64,000 bases of DNA, from NCBI RefSeq assembly GCF_900182905.1, contig NZ_FXUF01000013.1, positions 45,541 to 109,540 on the forward strand, read 5' to 3'. The stretch comes from Anoxynatronum buryatiense (GTDB lineage: Bacteria > Bacillota > Clostridia > Peptostreptococcales > Tindalliaceae). Below the pieces are notes generated by a model. That model was not told where the DNA came from. It ran no database searches and saw only the letters and a list, made by a program, of their open reading frames with translations. Below are positions 54,577-63,666 of this stretch, in pieces; positions within the stretch are counted from its first letter, which is position 1, and each line of letters starts with the position of its first letter. A program made the position numbers and the translations under genes.

Positions 54577-55566
54577 CTATTCGGCAAATATTTCTTTAAG
54601 AACCTCAACCTCTTCCCGATTTTCCCTGTCGGCCGTTTCAGCATCGCGGTAGAAGGGTTCTGCATAGTACCTTGCCAGAATATCTCTGAATTCGTCTGTC
54701 GTGGCGACCGCTTCAATTGCTTCGGTAAATGTGTCAACAATTCTCTGATCCGTTCCTTTTGGTAATCGCACTTCGTATATCTTTGATAGCACCACATTGT
54801 AGCCTTGCTCTTTGATTGTGGGAAATTCTTCCAATCCAGGAAGACGCTCTTCAGATGCTATTCCCAATACAACGAAATCTCCGTTTTCAATGTAATCTTC
54901 TATGTTCATAAAGTTGACAACCAAAACATCACACTGATCAGCCATAAATGCGGTCAATCGATCTGCTGTTGCAGATCCAACGTCAATATTATTCATTTCG
55001 ATGTCCATTGTGTTTTCCATCATTGTCGCCACAGCGTGAGTGGCTCCGTAATAGGTGATTGAATATCGAAGCTGACCCGGGTTGGCTTGCGCCCACGAAA
55101 TCATGTCTTCAAGGGTTGTCCAGGGACTGTCTGCCTTGGCAATAAGCGCATAAGTATCATCCCTGGCGACGGATGCCACCATTTCAAAGTCGTCGAGATA
55201 GGAGAATTCAATGGCATCTGCAGCTTCCTGCGCCAGCATAACACCCGTGTGATGGAATAATGCGGTATAGCCATCCGGACTGGCACCGAGTACGGATGAG
55301 CCGGCAACGACTCCACCACCTCCCACCGTGTTGACAACAATAAAGTTATTATCGAGTTCATTACTTAACCCTGCTGCCAACTGTCGTGCATAGGTGTCTG
55401 TATCTCCTCCTGCACTGTATGGAACCACAAAGGTGACAGTTTCTTTAGGCCAGTCGGTTTCACCGGTTTCAGTGGTTTGAGCTCCATTGTTTCCTCCACC
55501 ACATCCTGCGAATATCACACTTATTAATAGTACCATTACTGTTGTCAAGACATGTTTCTTTTTCAT
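54577..55566 (-). CDS. tctC: Tripartite tricarboxylate transporter, binding lipoprotein (TctC)
   Basis: 329 residues. A lipoprotein signal with lipobox FAGC, then VTFVVPYSAGGDTDTYAR, the conserved opening of TctC/Bug receptors, and SPDGYTALFHHTGV. It captures the carboxylate outside the cell and delivers it to TctAB. Closest substrate is unknown; the operon contains an RraA-like lyase and a dehydrogenase that may act on it. Confidence 0.92.
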   Translation of the reverse strand: MKKKHVLTTVMVLLISVIFAGCGGGNNGAQTTETGETDWPKETVTFVVPYSAGGDTDTYARQLAAGLSNELDNNFIVVNTVGGGGVVAGSSVLGASPDGYTALFHHTGVMLAQEAADAIEFSYLDDFEMVASVARDDTYALIAKADSPWTTLEDMISWAQANPGQLRYSITYYGATHAVATMMENTMDIEMNNIDVGSATADRLTAFMADQCDVLVVNFMNIEDYIENGDFVVLGIASEERLPGLEEFPTIKEQGYNVVLSKIYEVRLPKGTDQRIVDTFTEAIEAVATTDEFRDILARYYAEPFYRDAETADRENREEVEVLKEIFAE

Positions 55567-55616
55567 GTTTTTCCTCCCCTTCTTGATCGTTTACCTGATC
55601 AATTATATTCAGTGAT

Positions 55617-56318
55617 TTACGACGAATAGACATCGTCTATGATGACAACGTTTTTTTCAGATAAAAGCTTTACAACCCAGCTTCTGTCGGAAGTGCCGTT
55701 CATAACCGCCTTCATTTTTTCTTCATCACTTTCCTGGAATTTTTTTGCATCCTGGAGAACCGTTTCTGCGTCATTTCTGGGAATGACGATGACGCCATCT
55801 GGGTCTGTTACGATGATATCACCAGGATTGACACTGATTCCACCACATGAAACAGGCACGTTTATTTCACCGGGCCCTTCCTTATAAGGGCCTCCCGGAG
55901 TGGTACCGGTACAATAAACAGGGAAGTCCCAGTTTTTAATTTCATCAATATCACGAATGGGACCATCAATTATTATACCGGTAACCTTCTTTGTTTGCAT
56001 CAAGTATGCCATCATCACCTCGCCCAAGAGAGATCTGGTGTTGTCTTCCTCATTTGAGACAATCACCATATCTCCTTCACTGCAAAAATTTAGAGCTGCA
56101 TGCAGAAGAAGATTGTCTCCCGCTCTTGCCTTGACTGTAAATGCAGGGCCTGCTGCCACTTGTGTCTTCGGACTACTTACGAGCCTGATCCTCGGACTCA
56201 TAGCACAGCTTCTTTCCATTACATCCGCGATGTTTGATGCCGGAATGCTTTTAAATTGTTCAACGATTGCCGGATCTGGCAATTCACGCTTAAGATAAAT
56301 TCGCTTTCCTACTGCCAT
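55617..56318 (-). CDS. RraA-like aldolase/decarboxylase family protein
   Basis: 233 residues of the RraA/HMG-aldolase fold: SIPASNIADVMER, GPAFTVKARAGDNLLLHAAL, GEVMMAYLMQTKKVTGIIIDG... and NPGDIIVTDPDGVIVIP. Members include 4-hydroxy-4-methyl-2-oxoglutarate aldolase and oxaloacetate decarboxylases. Placed with a carboxylate transporter, it is more likely catabolic than a regulator of RNase E. Substrate not determined. It begins 5 bp after the dehydrogenase gene. Confidence 0.85.
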   Translation of the reverse strand: MAVGKRIYLKRELPDPAIVEQFKSIPASNIADVMERSCAMSPRIRLVSSPKTQVAAGPAFTVKARAGDNLLLHAALNFCSEGDMVIVSNEEDNTRSLLGEVMMAYLMQTKKVTGIIIDGPIRDIDEIKNWDFPVYCTGTTPGGPYKEGPGEINVPVSCGGISVNPGDIIVTDPDGVIVIPRNDAETVLQDAKKFQESDEEKMKAVMNGTSDRSWVVKLLSEKNVVIIDDVYSS

Positions 56319-56323
56319 GTCTT

Positions 56324-57208
56324 CTATCTCCCTTCCCTGCTTCTTAGTATTTCAATGATTTCCTGCCATCCTTCAGGTTTTTGGTTCATGAATCTCCGTG
56401 CAAAATCGTATTTTTCCAATGCCTGCAATCGTTTTCTTGAAGCCGCTGTCATGTTGCTGTCAATCTCGGCTTCTTCAAGCATTGCCATTGAGCCTTTCAG
56501 CTCCTCTGCTCTTCTTTTGCAATGAATCGCCGATCCGGTTACCAGCCTGTCCAAATGGCTGTCAAAAGGTGCATTGTCCATGGATGCTGAAATCGAAGCA
56601 ACCACATTTTCGACCACGCCATATGCTTCAGCTGCCTCAAGCATTTCGATCATCAGCACAGCGATCCCCTTCATAAAAATACTTCTAATGAGCTTAATTG
56701 CGGAAGCTGCTCCTGGATCGTTACCCACCGTTTCAATTTTCATGTGATACGGTGTCATTAGTTCTTTGAGTTTTTCTGCCCCATTCCCACTGGCAGTAAT
56801 GGGGACCTGGTGCTTTTCCTTGGGCAGAGAGCCCATCATGGCCGCATCCACAAAAAGTGCTCCGGTGTCTTTTATCTCATTCCATATATGTCGTTTGATC
56901 GTTGGTGTTGAAGCACTCACATCTGCATAAATATGATTTTCACCTAAATACGCTTTGGCTTTTTCGCATATCTCCTGAGAAACGACGGAGGGCACCGCCA
57001 CAAAAATGATCTCTGCCGATCTTAAGAGAGTCGCAACATCTGGTACCAGGGTGACATGCGCCTCTGCTGCCCCCTTTAAAATTTGTTGCCCCTTGATACT
57101 GTCATGCTGCATTGCGTCGAATGCAACCATACCGTTGATTCCTTCATCCTTAAGTCCGATCGCCATGTTGAAGGCAGCTTCACCAAACCCTATGAATCCA
57201 ATTTTCAT
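56324..57208 (-). CDS. NAD(P)-dependent oxidoreductase of the 3-hydroxyisobutyrate dehydrogenase type
   Basis: 294 residues: Rossmann motif GFIGFGEAAFNMA, a beta-hydroxyacid-dehydrogenase-type core (VDAAMMGSLPKEKHQVPI; the catalytic Lys region AIKLIRSIFMKG) and a C-terminal DUF1932 domain. It probably oxidises or reduces a hydroxy acid that the tct transporter brings in. It is the first gene of the operon and divergent from the LysR gene. Confidence 0.85.
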   Translation of the reverse strand: MKIGFIGFGEAAFNMAIGLKDEGINGMVAFDAMQHDSIKGQQILKGAAEAHVTLVPDVATLLRSAEIIFVAVPSVVSQEICEKAKAYLGENHIYADVSASTPTIKRHIWNEIKDTGALFVDAAMMGSLPKEKHQVPITASGNGAEKLKELMTPYHMKIETVGNDPGAASAIKLIRSIFMKGIAVLMIEMLEAAEAYGVVENVVASISASMDNAPFDSHLDRLVTGSAIHCKRRAEELKGSMAMLEEAEIDSNMTAASRKRLQALEKYDFARRFMNQKPEGWQEIIEILRSREGR

Positions 57209-57246
57209 ATAATCATCCTCATTGCTTTATTTCATTTTAGCAAAGA

Positions 57247-57258
57247 TAAACCGGTTTA
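57247..57258. promoter_or_regulatory. Possible LysR-type binding site
   Basis: The palindrome TAAACCGGTTTA lies between the divergent dehydrogenase and LysR genes, where LysR regulators normally bind. Confidence 0.45.
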
Positions 57259-57354
57259 CTTGCAATTCTGATATTTCAATGGTACCATGGAGTTATTAAC
57301 AAATCCAACGATGTTATTTTTAGTTTTTGACAAATTTATTTTGTGAGGTGGCGT

Positions 57355-58323
57355 ATGGATATTGTCAGTCTTTGCTATTTCAAGGAATTAGCCAAGGAAT
57401 TGCACATGACCAATACTGCGAATCGGCTGCATATTTCACAGCAAACGTTGAGTAACCATATAAAGCGGCTGGAAGAACATTACGGGACATTGCTGTTTCA
57501 TAGAAAACCATCACTCATGCTAACCTATGCAGGAGAACAGATGCTTCATTTTGCGCGTAATGTGGTTAATGAGGAGAAAAACATAAGAGATCTGATTTCA
57601 GAGATCGAAAACAAGGAAATGGGAGCCCTCCGATTTGGAGCCAGCACAGCCCGGGGAATGGTTCTTCTGCCTGAAATTATTCCCAAGTTCAATACGCGCT
57701 TTCCCAATGTAGAAATTCGATTTAAGGACTCTCTTTCCAGTGAATTAGAGTTGTTGGTTGAAAACGGTGATCTTGATTTTGCCATTGTCCTGCCCAGCTA
57801 TGATAAGACCAGCTTAATCCAGCAACATATTTTTAAGGACCAAATCTATCTGTGCGTCCCTGAATCATTATTAAATAAACATTATGCTTATGACGAAGCC
57901 CAGAAAGTGAAGAAACAGTCTCTGGAGGGAGCTGATCTCTCTCATTTCTCAAGGCTTCCTTTTTCTCTGTATAACAACAGGCTTGGTGATAAAATCAAAA
58001 TATGTTTTGAATCGGCAGGTTTTGAGCCAAAAGTTCATTTCACAACGTCCTATTCCCAGCTTCTGGTTCCATTCTGTGCCCAGGGAATCAGTGCCTGCTT
58101 CATTACGCGAATGAACCTTTCAGAAGTAATGGACCAGTTTGAAGGCAAAGTCAATGTATTTCAGTTGCATCATAACGGCCAACCTTTCGTTCAAAACATC
58201 TCCATTATCCACCATAAACAACGGTATCTGCCTCATTATGGAAAACACTTTTTAGAAATTCTGTGTGAGCATTTTGAAATGCTGGAAAAAAGCCCCTCCC
58301 TTGGAAGGCTTAGCCTCATCTAA
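57355..58323 (+). CDS. LysR-family regulator
   Basis: 322 residues: winged helix-turn-helix (LHMTNTANRLHISQQTLSNH) and a periplasmic-binding-type effector domain (MGALRFGAS start). It is divergent from the transporter operon and probably activates it in response to the transported acid. ATG 57355 follows GAGGTGGCGT; a GTG at 57343 is possible. Confidence 0.9.
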   Translation: MDIVSLCYFKELAKELHMTNTANRLHISQQTLSNHIKRLEEHYGTLLFHRKPSLMLTYAGEQMLHFARNVVNEEKNIRDLISEIENKEMGALRFGASTARGMVLLPEIIPKFNTRFPNVEIRFKDSLSSELELLVENGDLDFAIVLPSYDKTSLIQQHIFKDQIYLCVPESLLNKHYAYDEAQKVKKQSLEGADLSHFSRLPFSLYNNRLGDKIKICFESAGFEPKVHFTTSYSQLLVPFCAQGISACFITRMNLSEVMDQFEGKVNVFQLHHNGQPFVQNISIIHHKQRYLPHYGKHFLEILCEHFEMLEKSPSLGRLSLI

Positions 58324-58341
58324 TGACATTCGCCACATAAA

Positions 58342-58372
58342 AAACCGACTCCCCGTACAGGGAATCGGCAAA
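58342..58372 (-). terminator. Terminator of uspA
   Basis: CCGACTCCC/GGGAATCGG stem with a 6-nt loop, followed by TTTTTT on the minus strand. It also lies just after the LysR gene. Confidence 0.8.
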
Positions 58373-58421
58373 ATACCATCTTTTCAATTGATTTTTCAGA
58401 GGTCTCTCTCGCCAGCTTTCG

Positions 58422-58859
58422 CTAAATTTCGCACTGACGTACCACCAGAATATTGCAGCACACATGATTCAGCACTTTTGACACGGTGCTTCCCAGAATC
58501 AGTCGCTGGAAGCCGCCCATGCCCCGGCTGCCAATGACCAGAAGGTCTGGCAGGTCATTTTCCACCTGCTGAATGATCATGCTGGCCGCATCGCCGTGCA
58601 CCTGCACGCTTTCCACCTTCCCCGGATAACCTTCAAAAACCTTCTCCGCTTCTGCCAACACTTTTTTGGCATTTTTAACGGCTTCTTCCTCAAAAGAGTT
58701 ATTGAGAGCCGGTGTGTAGGCATACGCATAGGCACTGGCGTGGGTGATGACTGTCATGATTTTCACTTCTGCCTGTTCTTTTTCTGCCACTTCCCGAGCC
58801 TCCCGAAGGGCCTGCTCAGAAGTGGGTGACCCGTCAATGGCGACCAGTATGCGTTTCAT
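58422..58859 (-). CDS. Universal stress protein (UspA family)
   Basis: 145 residues, the common single-domain size. Opening ILVAIDGSPTSEQALREA and the ATP motif G-S-R-G...LGSTVSKVL (G-x2-G-x9-G-S/T) at about 110-130 indicate an ATP-binding UspA, involved in survival under stress by unknown means. The gene is alone on its strand. Confidence 0.93.
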   Translation of the reverse strand: MKRILVAIDGSPTSEQALREAREVAEKEQAEVKIMTVITHASAYAYAYTPALNNSFEEEAVKNAKKVLAEAEKVFEGYPGKVESVQVHGDAASMIIQQVENDLPDLLVIGSRGMGGFQRLILGSTVSKVLNHVCCNILVVRQCEI

Positions 58860-58958
58860 GGAAATCCTCCTTTCAAATCAGCCGGGAGAACTGCTTGCAG
58901 CTCTCCCTGATGAACAAGTGTTCCTTATTCATGATAACGGGTGGTTCCTATTCGATAC

Positions 58959-61088
58959 CTACCCGATGCTGGCTGGTTTATTCGCTGAATGCGAGGATTT
59001 CCCCATGGACGATGGCGGCATGACCTGGGGCAGGGCCACCTGTGCTTTAAAGAGATCGCCGTCGATGCTCAGCGTCAGCCGACCCTGCTGGGCTTCGGCC
59101 AACCCTCTGGCAATGGCCAACCCCAGGCCTGAGCCTTCGGTGGTACGGGCTTCGTCGCCCCGTACAAAACGTTCTGTCAGCTCCCGGGGATCCATATTCA
59201 AAGCCTGGGCCGACACGTTTTTCACCACCAGCAATCCCTGGCCCTTCAGGTTCACCTGCCCCCCTGAACCTCCTGGGGTCGATTGGGATTCCTGATTTTC
59301 GTGATATTCCTGGTTTTCCTGGTTTTCGTGGTTTTCCTGTCGGTCCGGCTGTTCAGTCAGTTCCACCCCTGCGTACACCCGGGTGCCCTTCAGGCTGTAT
59401 TTCAGGGCGTTGGATAACAGGTTGTCCAGCATTCGCCAGAGGCAGGTGCCGTCACCCATCACCCAGACGGGAGAAGCGGCGGGCTGCAGCCGCAGCTCCA
59501 GGCCGGCTTCTGCCATGCGGTCTTCAAATTCACCGGCGGCCTGCACCAGCACTTCGTTGAGATCCACTGGCTTCAACGATACCTTCACGTTGCCACTGGA
59601 GGCCTTGCTGGCTTCCACCAGGTCTTCGATGAGGCGTTTCAGCCGGCCGGTTTTTTCTTCCAGCACCTGCAGGTACCCGGCGGCATTTTCACTGCCTGGC
59701 CCTTCTTTCTGCAGCAGGTCCACATAGCTGATGATGGCGGTGAGGGGGGTTTTCAGGTCGTGGGACACATTGGTGATCAGATCGGCTTTCATCCGTTCTC
59801 CTTTGACAGCCTCTGCCACGGCTTTCCGCAGGCCTTCCTGAATACGACTCATGTCTTCTGCCAGCCCATTGATGGGAATAGGCATCCCCACCGGGTTGAG
59901 CGGGTAGTCAATCTCCCCTCTGGAAATGTGATGAGCTGCCCGACAGAGAGTGGCATAGGCATTGATGGGTCTGGCCATCCCGGCCAGCACCAACGCATTG
60001 AAAACGGCCATGAAGAACAATCCTGCACCACCTGACCCTGATGCAACAAAGACAGCGGCGATAAGTCCGTTCAACAGTCCATAGGCGAGAAAAAGAAGCA
60101 TGGTGGCCGGCCCCACGGTACCGTTATGGAACAGGGTGCGAATCGATTCGTTCAGGATGCGCACCGGTGCTCCCAGTAGATGCATCAAGTAACTCAGCAC
60201 CCTGGCAATCAGGGTGTTTTTCATCAAGCTCCGGTTTTTCAGCTGACGAATCATGGTGTGATAATAATTCAGGCCGATGATGCCATCAATGCCCAACACC
60301 ACCAGCATTGCTACGAGAGAGAAAAAGTCTGGCCGGGTGGGGTCGTAGGCGTACATGCTCCGCCCGCCGATGACTCCCACTCCCAGAGAGAGGCCCGCCG
60401 CTAAGGCAACCAGCAGGGTGTGCACATCGTTGGGCAGCTGGTCAAAGGTCATCTGCCACCGGGAACTGCCTTCGCCGGCCCGGCGGGCGGTCACCGTCAG
60501 ATATACCAGCCCTCCCAGCATCAGAGGCACGCCCCCCAGCATCACCCATTGTAGTATCTGAAAAATTTCGTCCTGCATACCGAATAGATTTAAGGTTGAA
60601 GACAGCCACATCATAACAGCGCCACTCCCCGCCAGTGCCATAAACCCGATCCATGTCAGCAGCTGCGGAAGAACCATGCTGCCCCCCTGATCTTTCTCAG
60701 TTGCCGGGTTCTTTTCTGCGGAAGCGCTTGCTTCCCACGGCTTTTCTTTATCTCGGAAGCCGTTTCTTTCCCACAGCTTTTTCTTATCTTTCTTGTCTTT
60801 CTTATCTTTCTTGTTTTTCAGGCCGCTTTCCTCGCCTGGGCTTGTTCCGTTCATCATTTTTCTTTCTTCCACTGCACTTTCAGTTACCATTGGGTGAGCG
60901 TCCTCATTTCCAGACTGATCTTCCCTTCTGTGGGAGTCTGTCTTTTGGTTGTCATCATTTTGTGAAATTTGATTGGTCTTTGGCTGTTCATTATTAGACG
61001 GCTCAATATTGGTTTGTTCAATGTTACGTTGTTCATTATTGGGTTGTTCCGCGATTCCTTCGTGTCCGTTTTTCCATTTTGTATCCAA
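58959..61088 (-). CDS. Sensor histidine kinase with low-complexity insertions
   Basis: 709 residues. A hydrophilic N-terminal 130 residues with runs such as NNEQRNIEQTNIEPSNNEQ and KKDKKDKKDKK, eight or so membrane helices (about 140-390), a HAMP-like segment, HisKA (VSHDLKTPLTAIISY) and an ATPase domain ending GSGLGLAIARG. Between the ATPase strands lies an insertion rich in Glu, Asn, Gln and His (HENQENQEYHENQESQ). It is VanS/WalK-like in arrangement and paired with the OmpR-type regulator, whose frame overlaps it by 53 bp. Start is a TTG at 61088 preceded by GGTGG. Confidence 0.88.
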   Translation of the reverse strand: MDTKWKNGHEGIAEQPNNEQRNIEQTNIEPSNNEQPKTNQISQNDDNQKTDSHRREDQSGNEDAHPMVTESAVEERKMMNGTSPGEESGLKNKKDKKDKKDKKKLWERNGFRDKEKPWEASASAEKNPATEKDQGGSMVLPQLLTWIGFMALAGSGAVMMWLSSTLNLFGMQDEIFQILQWVMLGGVPLMLGGLVYLTVTARRAGEGSSRWQMTFDQLPNDVHTLLVALAAGLSLGVGVIGGRSMYAYDPTRPDFFSLVAMLVVLGIDGIIGLNYYHTMIRQLKNRSLMKNTLIARVLSYLMHLLGAPVRILNESIRTLFHNGTVGPATMLLFLAYGLLNGLIAAVFVASGSGGAGLFFMAVFNALVLAGMARPINAYATLCRAAHHISRGEIDYPLNPVGMPIPINGLAEDMSRIQEGLRKAVAEAVKGERMKADLITNVSHDLKTPLTAIISYVDLLQKEGPGSENAAGYLQVLEEKTGRLKRLIEDLVEASKASSGNVKVSLKPVDLNEVLVQAAGEFEDRMAEAGLELRLQPAASPVWVMGDGTCLWRMLDNLLSNALKYSLKGTRVYAGVELTEQPDRQENHENQENQEYHENQESQSTPGGSGGQVNLKGQGLLVVKNVSAQALNMDPRELTERFVRGDEARTTEGSGLGLAIARGLAEAQQGRLTLSIDGDLFKAQVALPQVMPPSSMGKSSHSANKPASIG
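60779..60820. repeat. 9-bp repeat encoding Lys-Lys-Asp in the kinase gene
   Basis: Plus strand shows TTTCTTATC/TTTCTTGTC units, the same 9-bp motif as in the MFS gene at 9080-9152. Confidence 0.9.
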
Positions 61089-61824
61089 TGCCCCACACCA
61101 CCTTTAAATATTCTGGCTCTTTGGGATTGATTTCGATCTTTTCCCGAATGCGGCGAATGTGCACCGCCACAGTGTTCTCCACAGCGTGAGAGGTTTCTTC
61201 CCACACCTGTTCATAGATGGCGCCGGTGGAAAACACCTGGCCAGGGTGCTTCATCAGATACGCCACAATTTTATATTCAGTGGCGGTGAGCCTCACGGGA
61301 ACACCGTCCACTTTCAATTCGCAAGCCGACGTGTCCAGCTCCAGCCGCCCGTTCACCAGCATTTGTGAAGTGGCGGGCAGGCTGCCCAGCCGGGTATAGC
61401 GCCGCAGCTGGGATTTCACCCGAGCCATCAGCTCCAGGGCGTTGAAGGGCTTGGTCACATAATCATCGGCACCAAAATGAAGGCCGGTGATTTTATCGGT
61501 ATCTTCTGACTTGGCAGAGAGCATGATGAGGGGAATGTTCTGTGTTTCCCTGATTTTCAGCGTGGCTGAAAGACCGTCCATCTCAGGCATCATGATATCC
61601 ATAATGATCAGCTGTACCGGCTCCTGTTGAAGAATCGCCAGGGCCTGGCGGCCGGTGCCGGCCTTCAGCACCCGGTATCCCTCCTGTTTCAGATAGACTT
61701 CCAGTGCGTTGACAATGGCTTCATCGTCGTCACATACCAGTACGGTATGCTGTTCCGACTGTTGCGACTGTTGCCGCGAATTTGACTGACGCTGATTGTG
61801 CATATGTGGCGGGTATGGTGCCAT
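61036..61824 (-). CDS. OmpR-family response regulator
   Basis: 262 residues. A low-complexity Gln/Ser N-terminus (NQRQSNSRQQSQQSEQH), then a receiver domain (VLVCDDDEAIVNALEVYL, phospho-Asp in IIMDIMMPEMDG, Lys in DYVTKPFN) and a winged-helix trans_reg_C domain (LTATEYKIVAYLMKHPGQVF; RIREKIE). ATG 61824 has GGGAG at 8 nt. It precedes its kinase and overlaps it. Confidence 0.93.
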   Translation of the reverse strand: MAPYPPHMHNQRQSNSRQQSQQSEQHTVLVCDDDEAIVNALEVYLKQEGYRVLKAGTGRQALAILQQEPVQLIIMDIMMPEMDGLSATLKIRETQNIPLIMLSAKSEDTDKITGLHFGADDYVTKPFNALELMARVKSQLRRYTRLGSLPATSQMLVNGRLELDTSACELKVDGVPVRLTATEYKIVAYLMKHPGQVFSTGAIYEQVWEETSHAVENTVAVHIRRIREKIEINPKEPEYLKVVWGIGYKMEKRTRRNRGTTQ

Positions 61825-61864
61825 CTGCTTCACTCCCTGCAAGACTGGTATTCTTTCAATTGAT

Positions 61865-61904
61865 ATGGTATGCTGTCACCGGTGACTTAACAGCATCATA
61901 CCAT
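61865..61904. promoter_or_regulatory. Nested palindrome between the response regulator and CapA-like genes
   Basis: ATGGTATGCTGT pairs with ACAGCATCATACCAT around the inner palindrome CACCGGTG. It is in the divergent promoter region of the two genes; it may be an operator. A TATGGTATG and CATACCAT pair also suggests a dimeric site. Confidence 0.6.
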
Positions 61905-62015
61905 GAAAAACCCGCTTTCATCGAACGGAATTCTTACGACTTTATGACAATTACACCTGCCTGGCCTTCGGTGCCACCGCTGTCTTGATCCACTGAAATC
62001 AATCTGGAGGTTTTT

Positions 62016-63302
62016 ATGGAAAAATCACGCCTGGAGCGTTTACAGGAACGAAAACAAAAAGAACGGCGCCAATGGCTGCGTCGCTGCTGCTGGGGTCTTT
62101 TTTTCATTGTGCTGCTGGCCGTGGGCCTTCATTTCATTTCAGATACACCGGGCTCGCCGGCGCAGCGCATGGATCAACTGCGTCATCAGCTGACTCACCA
62201 GTTGACCCGACTCCTGCCCGAAGAACTGCCCACTCAGCTGTTTCAGGGGCTCAGGGGCCTGCTGCCCTGGAACCGTCAGACTGACGCCCCTTTTCCGGCA
62301 GAAACCGGCCCGGCTGCGTCAACAACCACCTCTGAGGAAGCCGATGCCTCCACTGACGCTTCCTTCCGGGTGCTTTTTCTGGGAGACAATATGATGGCAG
62401 GGCGGGTGGCGGCGGTGATGGATGAAAAGGGGATGCATTATCCCCTGCAGGAGTTTGCGCCATTGCTGGAGGAGGTGGATCTCATCGTCGCCAATCTGGA
62501 AACGGCGGTGGGTACCAGCGGTCAGATGATGGAGAAGTCCTTTGCTTTTCAAACGGCCCCCCGGTATTTGGATCTTTTTGACCCCTACCGAGAAAAACTG
62601 GTGTTCACCCTGGCCAACAACCATGGCATGGACGGCCCTGCGCTGGAAACCATGAGCGCTCTTGAATCTGCCGGTTTTCACTACGTGGGCCTGGGCCGAG
62701 ACCGGGAGGCTGCCTACGCTCCTTATGTGGGAGAAATCAATGGGGTATCCTTTGCCATCTTTGGGGCTTCCCGGGTGATTCCCGTGGCTTCCTGGCGGGC
62801 AGGAGAAAACCACCCGGGGATGGCCACTGTTTACAACCCTGAATCCCTGCTGGAACACGTGGTCCCCTGGGTGGGTGAGGTGGATTATGTGATCACCTAC
62901 CTCCACTGGGGGGTGGAGCTGGCAGATAAGCCGGAACCCTATCAGCTGGCCTTGGAAGAAGCCCTGTATGAAGCCGGGGTCAACCTGGTGATTGGCAGCC
63001 ATCCCCATGTGCTTCAGGCCTTTGAATGGCGGGGTCCCAAAGCTTTCACCGCCTATTCTCTGGGGAATTTTGTCTTCACCACCAGTCATGACCCCATGGC
63101 CAACGACACCGGGGCCTTGGAACTGGTACTGTCGCCGGATGCTATTGAAACAGCGGTGCTTCACCCGGCTCAGGTGCGGTGGGGACTGGTGCGCTATCTG
63201 ACAGACCCGACAGAACGGCAACGGATCATCCAGCGGGTGAACCGGCTGAGTGAGTCGGTACGGGTGGATGATGACGGGATGATGCAGCGGCTCTCCCACT
63301 GA
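62016..63302 (+). CDS. CapA-like metallophosphatase-fold protein (poly-gamma-glutamate family)
   Basis: 428 residues: a charged cytoplasmic N-terminus, one membrane helix (LFFIVLLAVGLHFI), a variable linker, then the CapA/PgsA fold (FLGDNMMAGRV, LVFTLANNHGMDG, VDYVITYLHWGVEL, VIGSHPHVLQAF, YSLGNFVFT). CapA-type proteins act outside the membrane in poly-gamma-glutamate assembly or in phosphoester turnover. The pgs synthase genes capB and capC are not here, so the exact role is unclear. Confidence 0.88.
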   Translation: MEKSRLERLQERKQKERRQWLRRCCWGLFFIVLLAVGLHFISDTPGSPAQRMDQLRHQLTHQLTRLLPEELPTQLFQGLRGLLPWNRQTDAPFPAETGPAASTTTSEEADASTDASFRVLFLGDNMMAGRVAAVMDEKGMHYPLQEFAPLLEEVDLIVANLETAVGTSGQMMEKSFAFQTAPRYLDLFDPYREKLVFTLANNHGMDGPALETMSALESAGFHYVGLGRDREAAYAPYVGEINGVSFAIFGASRVIPVASWRAGENHPGMATVYNPESLLEHVVPWVGEVDYVITYLHWGVELADKPEPYQLALEEALYEAGVNLVIGSHPHVLQAFEWRGPKAFTAYSLGNFVFTTSHDPMANDTGALELVLSPDAIETAVLHPAQVRWGLVRYLTDPTERQRIIQRVNRLSESVRVDDDGMMQRLSH

Positions 63303-63354
63303 AAGATCTCCATAGAGCAACACCTCCGACGGCTGATTTTTAGCGAACACAAAA

Positions 63355-63619
63355 AAGCCTGCCTTTGGAATCAAGGGCAGGCTTAGGTTGAAGACAAAGG
63401 GCTTTGGCCCGGTCAGCTGATTCCAATCTTGTGTGTTTTTAGTCGAAAGTCTCGAAAACAGCGCCTGAACTCGCTGCGCTCAAACAGCAGGCGCTGGCGG
63501 TTTTCTCCCCTTTTCGAAAAAACACTGACATGATTTCCAAGGCTGTCCTTTACCAAATCCCTTGTCTTCATCTTATTTTGTCTACAGTCTGAGCCTGCCC
63601 TTGAACTCAGGGGCAGGCT
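63355..63619 (-). repeat. Structured repeat element, copy B
   Basis: The core (63385-63591, 207 nt) is almost identical to 17882-18087, in inverted orientation, with the three nested stems conserved. It is bracketed by hairpins AAGCCTGCC/GGCAGGCTT (63355-63384) and AGCCTGCCC/GGGCAGGCT (63592-63619), whose stem differs from that of copy A but matches itself on both sides. The outer hairpins, with T runs, form terminators for the converging CapA-like and cell-wall-binding genes. Confidence 0.88.
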
Positions 63620-63666
63620 TTTGATTGTTTTCGGGAGATCTCTCAGGCTTTTGAGCTCCCCCTATT

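Noticed and set aside
62319..63374. 351-codon minus-strand open frame opposite the CapA-like gene
   Set aside because: The plus-strand CapA motifs are clear and this frame shows only His/Gly-rich shadow sequence.
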